20,632 bases of DNA from Zoopage sp. CT-All. Taxonomy: Eukaryota; Zoopagomycota; Zoopagomycetes; Zoopagales; Zoopagaceae. The DNA lies in assembly GCA_004114245.1 (NCBI GenBank), contig QZWS01000159.1, forward strand, positions 1 to 20,632, given 5' to 3'. The notes under the pieces were generated by a model. That model was not told the DNA's origin. It worked only from the letters and a program-made list of their open reading frames with translations, and ran no database searches. Position numbers and translations under genes: made by a program. Positions 16,801 through 20,632 of this stretch are shown one piece after another. How positions within the stretch are numbered: position 1 is the stretch's first letter; every line of letters begins with the position of its first letter.

Positions 16801-17022
16801 GTAGTCGAAGTTCAGGCGCTGGGATCCGGCGGCATCGCTTACACCGGCGGTATCGCGTGGGAGGGTGTTGAGGACAATATCGCGCAGCTGGCCCAAGGTG
16901 AGCGAGTCACGGGTCTCTCCGGGCGCAAGGCCGATTCCGTCCGACATGTTCTGTGGAATGCCAGTGGATGCGCGCGGATCCTGCGCGGTGGAGATGCGTA
17001 GCTGGCGCACGTTGTTTGTCAT
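13862..17022 (-). CDS. FAR11: STRIP/Far11 subunit of the STRIPAK complex, nine exons
   Basis: Exons (minus): 17022-16698, 16656-16234, 16193-15472, 15427-15334, 15290-14987, 14943-14658, 14614-14509, 14465-14362, 14320-13862. They total 940 residues, with phases consistent throughout. The N-terminal N1221 region shows LNFDYADSDALAQELDEFHS, then WLSRSEKDQREHIVELLSRL and GFPVKKLLLTLWKSVL. The C-terminal DUF3402-type region shows FEYFGHMLVDANIIPLLLKL, then VPFTGRKWRSANMKIITGIY followed by YHCRQELRDDW, and RELIEWYNARNF. STRIP proteins scaffold striatin, PP2A and GCK kinases; fungal STRIPAK controls cell fusion, septation and mating signals. Intron 4 (15333-15291) appears to be GC-AG (donor G|GCATGT); no GT donor gives the right phase. 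Intron 2 has three in-phase acceptors (28, 40 or 49 nt); I used 40 nt. Confidence 0.88.
15291..15333 (-). other. GC-AG intron in the STRIP gene
   Basis: A 43-nt intron starting GCATGT after a G and ending CCAACAG, with CTGAA near the branch position. Splicing joins ALPHRS to DGSDTDESKRPQTIEEIDAA in phase 1, giving the family's expected EEID-ARH region. Every GT in the preceding frame falls in the wrong phase or leads to a stop. Confidence 0.7.
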
Positions 17023-17220
17023 TTGAAGCTGATTATGGTGGGAGGGCCCTGTTCACAAGAGAATTTGCGCAAAACTTCAAAGCATGCTCACGCTGCATGG
17101 TTAAGAGAAAGTTCAGGCTTCTATTGCATAACATTACATTAGCCAGTGTCGTATACTGACTACGGGACTATGCTCGCTTTATCACTCGCTTTCACTGCCA
17201 ATATCGATTACACAACCACT
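17023..17220 (-). promoter_or_regulatory. Intergenic region upstream of the STRIP gene
   Basis: 198 bp between the FTS stop codon and the STRIP start codon, both on minus. It must hold the FTS 3' end and the STRIP promoter; no clear motif is seen. Confidence 0.4.
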
Positions 17221-18446
17221 CTACTGCTCATCCAGGAACTTGCTCACGTTCAGCGATAATTGCCGGAACGTGTCCATCACCTCGGCCTTGCGTGGCACTT
17301 CGTTTTCCGCTGGATGGTCGTCATCTTCTGGCCACTGGTCGCGGTTGTCAAATACTTCCTTCTTGATCTCCTCTACAGGTGGCTTAGCACGCAAAACAGT
17401 GCACCTCAAACTTGCCCAGCTTGCGGTCGGTAAGCTTGCTGAAGCGAATCGGTCCCATGCCATCGTCATCATCGCCCCAGGCACCCAGTCCTCCTGCACC
17501 GCCGGCAGCAGCAGCCACACCCAGCGGGCCACCACCTACACCTCCATCGCCGTATAAATTAACATCCTGTAGCGACATGCGCGCGCTCTGCTGGGCCAGC
17601 CGCGCGAAAATACCCGGCTCATTGCGCAACAAATGCACCGCCTCGCGGTTGGGACACGCCTCCTCCGGCACCGCATCCAACACGCGTCGACCAAACACAT
17701 CCCGGATGAAGGTGAGAAGATGGTGCATGTGGTCGCGGCGGGGGCGCCATTGGGGGAAGCGTGTGCTGCAGGCCAGGCGGCGATCGGCGTTCACGAGGGG
17801 GTGGTAGACATCGGTGAGGAAGTGCACCGTTGGGGCCTGCAGCGGGTAGGTGTCGGGGATGTGGATGCGGAAGCGGAAGACTGCGTCGCGGTAATAACCC
17901 GAGGAAAGGAAAAGGATGCCGTGCCAGACACGGGTGGGTGTCAGCGGATCCGGCATGACATACATTCCGCGCGGACAGTGATTCGGATTGGAGAGATTAG
18001 CGCTACGATGGCATTAGCTGGCGGATCAATGGGTATTTCAGGCTGTACTATTCAATCATGAGCTCGTAGCGACGGAAGTACTGCCGATATGCGGGGTCCG
18101 GCTGCCCGGCGAGCGCGGCAATCCCAGGCCGGGAGCCTCGATTTGAACCAAACGCACCCGCGCCACCCATTGCAAGCAGAGCATTTCTCGCACGCGCCAT
18201 GGACGCATTTCGGCCAAGAGAGCCACTCTGGCTCAATGTCGGGCTGCCAGTATTCGTCGACGACTGACCTCCAAGATCGAGCCGCGACAGCCGTGACGGG
18301 ATCGCGGGCACCGGTGGGAGACTGCTCCCGCCACCAGCACCACGGGAACCCGCATTAGATGTAGCGCCGGCGGACTGCATTGCGCCGAGATTGGAGTACA
18401 TGACGGAGGTTGTACGGCGAGGAAGGATATTACCAGACGGATCCAT
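17221..18446 (-). CDS. FTS: FTS/AKTIP-type inactive E2 (ubiquitin-conjugating-like) protein, three exons
   Basis: Exons 18446-18049, 18002-17416 and 17372-17221 give 378 residues; intron 1 is 46 nt (donor GTACAG, branch CTAAT), intron 2 is GC-AG. The first 115 residues are a Ser/Gly-rich, probably disordered extension. An E2 fold follows (about 120-270): YRQYFRRYELMIEYANL, then VWHGILFLSSGYYRDAVFRF, HIPDTYPLQAPTVHFLTDVY, and HPLVNADRRLACSTRFPQWR. The HPLV...W pattern with a long insert and no Cys in the E2 active-site context is that of FTS/AKTIP; C211 is close to the spot but off register and not followed by the usual LDIL. In fungi and animals FTS joins Hook and FHIP to couple dynein to early endosomes. 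A Gly/Ala-rich linker and acidic tail complete it. It is tandem with STRIP, 198 bp upstream. Confidence 0.82.
17373..17415 (-). other. GC-AG intron in the FTS gene
   Basis: A 43-nt intron starting GCAAGT after a G (the standard GC donor) with CTAAG near the branch position and CTGTAG at the end. It joins FSKLTDRKL to EEIKKEVFDN in phase 1. Available GT donors would need introns of 22-25 nt or discard a conserved-looking segment. Confidence 0.75.
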
Positions 18447-18631
18447 TTGCTAAGATGCCCCCCGGGGCACATGATCAGATGATTTAATAGGAAAACGTGG
18501 AGTGTACGTCAAGCATATTGAAATGCAGCGAGGATCGCCGCGGTGGTGCAGGGCCGGACATGCACGCGGAGAGCAAGTGGTTTATAGCAGCAGATCGCTG
18601 AGAAGTCACGTAACCACGGACGCCTTGCTCC

Positions 18632-18829
18632 TGTTGTGATAAGAGCGACGGCTTAGTCAAACTCAACAGCCTGGAACCCAACAAAACCCAGAGGAACAAA
18701 GACGTCATCAAAGTGATGACTTGGCGTTAGTAATCCTTTAGTATAAAAGGAGAGCGAGTACAACTTGTCTCATGACAAATACAGAAATTCTATACCCTGA
18801 ACACATCTGTGATCTTACAAAACCCAACA
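18632..18829 (+). mobile_element. Solo LTR (198 bp) with GCTCC target-site duplication
   Basis: Starts TGTTGTGATA and ends AAACCCAACA, giving a 5-bp TGTTG/CAACA inverted end. It is flanked on both sides by GCTCC (18627-18631 and 18830-18834). Inside is a TATA-like box (gtataaaagg, about 18739-18748), suggesting plus-strand orientation. No internal domain follows, so it is most likely a solo LTR left by recombination between two LTRs. Its sequence differs from the Copia LTR at 9303. It begins about 185 bp upstream of the FTS start codon. Confidence 0.82.
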
Positions 18830-19259
18830 GCTCCTACGTCCCTCCAACATCGATTGCAGGTAGCACGCAAGAGAGAATTGAGCCCTCCTGAAAGAAGCTG
18901 GTTGTCATAATGATTGAGAATGACTGACATGTATCTTTCTAGTCTATTTGATGATTTGTTGGATATGACTGGGTGGCCATGCTATAGGGCTCATTTCCTG
19001 TAGCCCATGGTGACATGACAGATGGATAGAATGCACAAACCACTTGGGCAGGCTTATGGTTGCTACATAAGAATATGCACTACAAATAATCCTGCTTAGC
19101 TTGTATATACATCTAACAAGCTAGATCTTAGACCAGATGGATAAAAGGAAGATTTATTTAAAGTATAAAGATTATGACATGTGGCCTCTGGGGAATAGTT
19201 TAGCAAAGCTGGGTCTGACTCAGTAGTCTCTTTTCTCTCTATTGGGTCAACACAAATAC

Positions 19260-19464
19260 TGTTGGAAATGAGCAGCTACACTTTTGAATGACAGGGTATA
19301 GATGGCTGCATTGACCATGTGGTCTACTAAATAATACTTTCTTCTTTTCTTCTTCCTCTGCCCCCATCCTCATTCTATAATCACCCTTATTATACCTTAC
19401 TATAACTGGTCTTAATATCATTACTGAAGCTAAATATCTCTGCATCCCACCATACCTTTCTACA
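19260..19464 (+). mobile_element. Possible degraded solo LTR with AATAC flanks
   Basis: Begins TGTTGGAAATGAGC, a common type of Copia LTR start, and ends CTACA. AATAC lies on both sides (19255-19259 and 19465-19469). The inverted ends match poorly and AT-rich sequence raises the odds of chance, so this is tentative. Confidence 0.35.
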
Positions 19465-19623
19465 AATACATCCTTCTTTACCATTGACCTTATTGTAAGG
19501 GCTCCAAAGTGGATTAGAGGAAATTTATTTGTATTGAAATCCATATTGATATTAGTTGGATGAAAACAGAAATGACTACTATGAAAATTGCTTAATTAAT
19601 CTTCATAATTTACTTAATCAAAC

Positions 19624-19744
19624 TGTTACAACCGCCCAGGTCTGGGGGCTTGCAGGGACAGAAAGAAGGCGTAGAGGCAGGTATAACTTATATTGCTCAG
19701 ATAAGAAAAGACAAGACTGCTCTACCCGGGGTCCAATCGTGACA
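19624..19744. mobile_element. Short solo LTR-like element (121 bp) with CAAAC target-site duplication
   Basis: Starts TGTTACAACC and ends TCGTGACA, an inverted end matching in five of six positions. It is flanked by exact CAAAC copies (19619-19623 and 19745-19749). Its base composition is clearly GC-richer than the AT-rich surroundings, as expected of a foreign insert. It most resembles a solo LTR, probably of a Gypsy-type element given TGTTAC/GTGACA ends; the superfamily is a guess. Confidence 0.75.
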
Positions 19745-20176
19745 CAAACTAATTGAAATTTATGATGTTTATATTTTAAAATATACAGAAGCTCATCTGA
19801 AGTCCAGGCATAGGTGAAGGGAAGATGTAAATTAGTAGAACATATTTTATAAGCAAAGAGTTAAACTTGCTATCATATGCACTACAATCAATATGTCTAA
19901 TTATATAGTTATAATCATAATACTTTGGTATATCAGAATAGTCACTTCTTTCTATTAAATTAGCATAATGCAATCCTTTTTATCTTTAATCTTGCCTAAT
20001 TTTTTGTATCATAATATATAGCTAACCTTAGAGTAATTTTCCTATATTATTAAAAAGTCTATAGTTTACTAACAATACTGCTATAAAAATTAAAATGTGC
20101 TATTTATTATGGTATTAGATAGCAAGGAGTAAGATTGATGGAACCAATGTATTTTCCACTATAATACAAGAAAATA

Positions 20177-20236
20177 GGTGAGAGTCACCCTAAAGAGCCA
20201 TTCTTAAGAACCCCCCTAAAGAGCCCCCCTAAAAAA
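20177..20236. repeat. Repeat cluster: hairpin, palindrome and CCCTAAAGAGCC copies
   Basis: A 13-bp hairpin (ggtgagagtcacc, 20177-20189) overlaps the first of two CCCTAAAGAGCC copies (20188-20199 and 20214-20225). A perfect 10-bp palindrome ttcttaagaa (20201-20210) lies between them, and a partial third copy (ccctaaaaaa) is at 20227-20236. It could be the terminus of an unrecognised transposon or a regulatory cluster upstream of the F-box gene. Confidence 0.55.
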
Positions 20237-20443
20237 TCACCCATTTAATATACCCCTTCAATGTACTCTATAGTTTCAAGTCCAATATGTCCAACCGCTA
20301 TACAGTGCGCGGTTTGTTTGAAACATTTCTGCTGTCCCACTGACTCGAGCACGACTTGCACCCGCATAACCTTTTTTAAGTCACGGGCCCAAGTATCTGT
20401 CAGACGCTTCTTATCCATCTCGTCCAACACTAAACCCACCAAC

Positions 20444-20632
20444 ATGCCGCCTACCATGCTGCTCGATCTCCCCGCGGAGCTCCTCGCCCGCATCCTCATC
20501 CACCTCTTCCCCACCCCTGCCTCCGATTCCTCCGACGCAGCGGATGCGCGCTCGTTGATGGCGGCCGCCAGCGCCTGCCGCCGCCTGTGCACCGAGTCCC
20601 AGCCGATTCTCTATGCCCGCCCCACGCTGCAC
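20444..20632 (+). CDS. F-box protein, N-terminal fragment cut by the window edge
   Basis: Sixty-three codons are open from ATG 20444 to the last base, so the gene continues beyond the window. The start reads MPPTMLLDLPAELLARILIH, an F-box first helix with the LP..LL..I pattern. It is followed by a second helix, LMAAASACRRLCTESQPILY, and ARPTLH. F-box proteins bring substrates to the Skp1-Cullin-F-box ubiquitin ligase through repeats in the C-terminal part, which is not visible here, so the target class cannot be named. The GC-rich, strongly biased codon use contrasts with the AT-rich block just upstream. Confidence 0.85.
   Translation, partial: MPPTMLLDLPAELLARILIHLFPTPASDSSDAADARSLMAAASACRRLCTESQPILYARPTLH

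Larger units (their letters stand above)
18835..20443. other. AT-rich gene-poor block with LTR relics
   Basis: Composition shifts to strongly AT-rich from about 19.05 to 20.25 kb, unlike the flanking genes. Open frames here (such as 19239-19544, minus) show no family resemblance and lie in biased sequence, so I do not call them. The block contains one clear solo LTR (19624-19744), one possible one (19260-19464) and a short repeat cluster at 20177-20236. The last 190 bp before 20444 return to normal composition and should be the leader and promoter of the F-box gene. Confidence 0.6.

Noticed and set aside
17376-17405. A 22-25 nt GT-AG intron at the end of the FTS second exon
   Set aside because: Below plausible intron size. 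The GC donor 10-15 nt upstream gives a 43-nt intron like its neighbours and a smoother protein.
19239-19544. 101-codon minus-strand open frame in the AT-rich block
   Set aside because: No recognisable motif, biased composition, and it overlaps a possible LTR relic. It might be a degraded retroelement fragment, but evidence is too weak to call.
20188-20236. CCCTAA strings as an interstitial telomere tract
   Set aside because: Only three CCCTAA units, not in tandem and separated by other sequence; repeat unit is CCCTAAAGAGCC instead.
1-20632. tRNA, rRNA or CRISPR arrays
   Set aside because: No cloverleaf-like segment with A and B boxes, no ribosomal RNA motif and no regularly spaced repeats were seen by eye on either strand.

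Overview
This is a eukaryotic, almost certainly fungal, window. The host genes are packed tightly and cut by many very short introns: most are 39-60 nt, with GT..AG ends and a CTRAY-like branch site just before the 3' end. The proteins (STRIPAK subunit Far11/STRIP, FTS, TFIIIC subunit, Pcc1, p23, Slx4, F-box) are fungal or opisthokont housekeeping families. The combination of tiny, dense introns, a Harbinger element, a Copia element and a small secreted protein suggests a basidiomycete (perhaps Ustilaginomycotina or a relative). I cannot place it further from sequence alone.

Layout. Positions 1-2678 are a complete PIF/Harbinger DNA transposon with perfect 23-bp inverted ends and two convergent spliced genes: a Myb/SANT-like protein and a DDE transposase. 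Its right edge abuts a second copy of the 5' region of the neighbouring secreted-protein gene (3060-3635, minus), as if it landed in the start codon of a tandem paralogue lying left of the window. A short Slx4-like gene follows (4045-5003, plus), then PCC1 (5229-about 5502, minus) divergent from the p23/Sba1 co-chaperone (5634-6240, plus). A 12-exon TFIIIC subunit occupies 6385-9274 on the minus strand.

At 9303-13608 an intact Copia retrotransposon carries identical 104-bp LTRs, a GTCTG target-site duplication and one 1351-residue Gag-Pol frame. It sits 24 bp from the TFIIIC start codon, on the same strand, and separates that gene from its former promoter (13614-13861). Upstream, also on minus, are the STRIP/Far11 gene (13862-17022, 9 exons) and an FTS/AKTIP-type inactive E2 variant (17221-18446, 3 exons). 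Each of these two is best explained with one GC-AG intron.

From about 18.6 to 20.4 kb there is an AT-rich, gene-poor stretch. It contains two well-supported solo LTRs with target-site duplications (18632-18829 and 19624-19744) and one weaker candidate. The window ends inside a plus-strand F-box gene starting at 20444.

Most host genes are visible only after splicing. The exon chains given here were built by hand from splice signals, reading phase and family resemblance; no transcript or database comparison was possible. Their internal phases and final stop codons agree throughout, which supports them.
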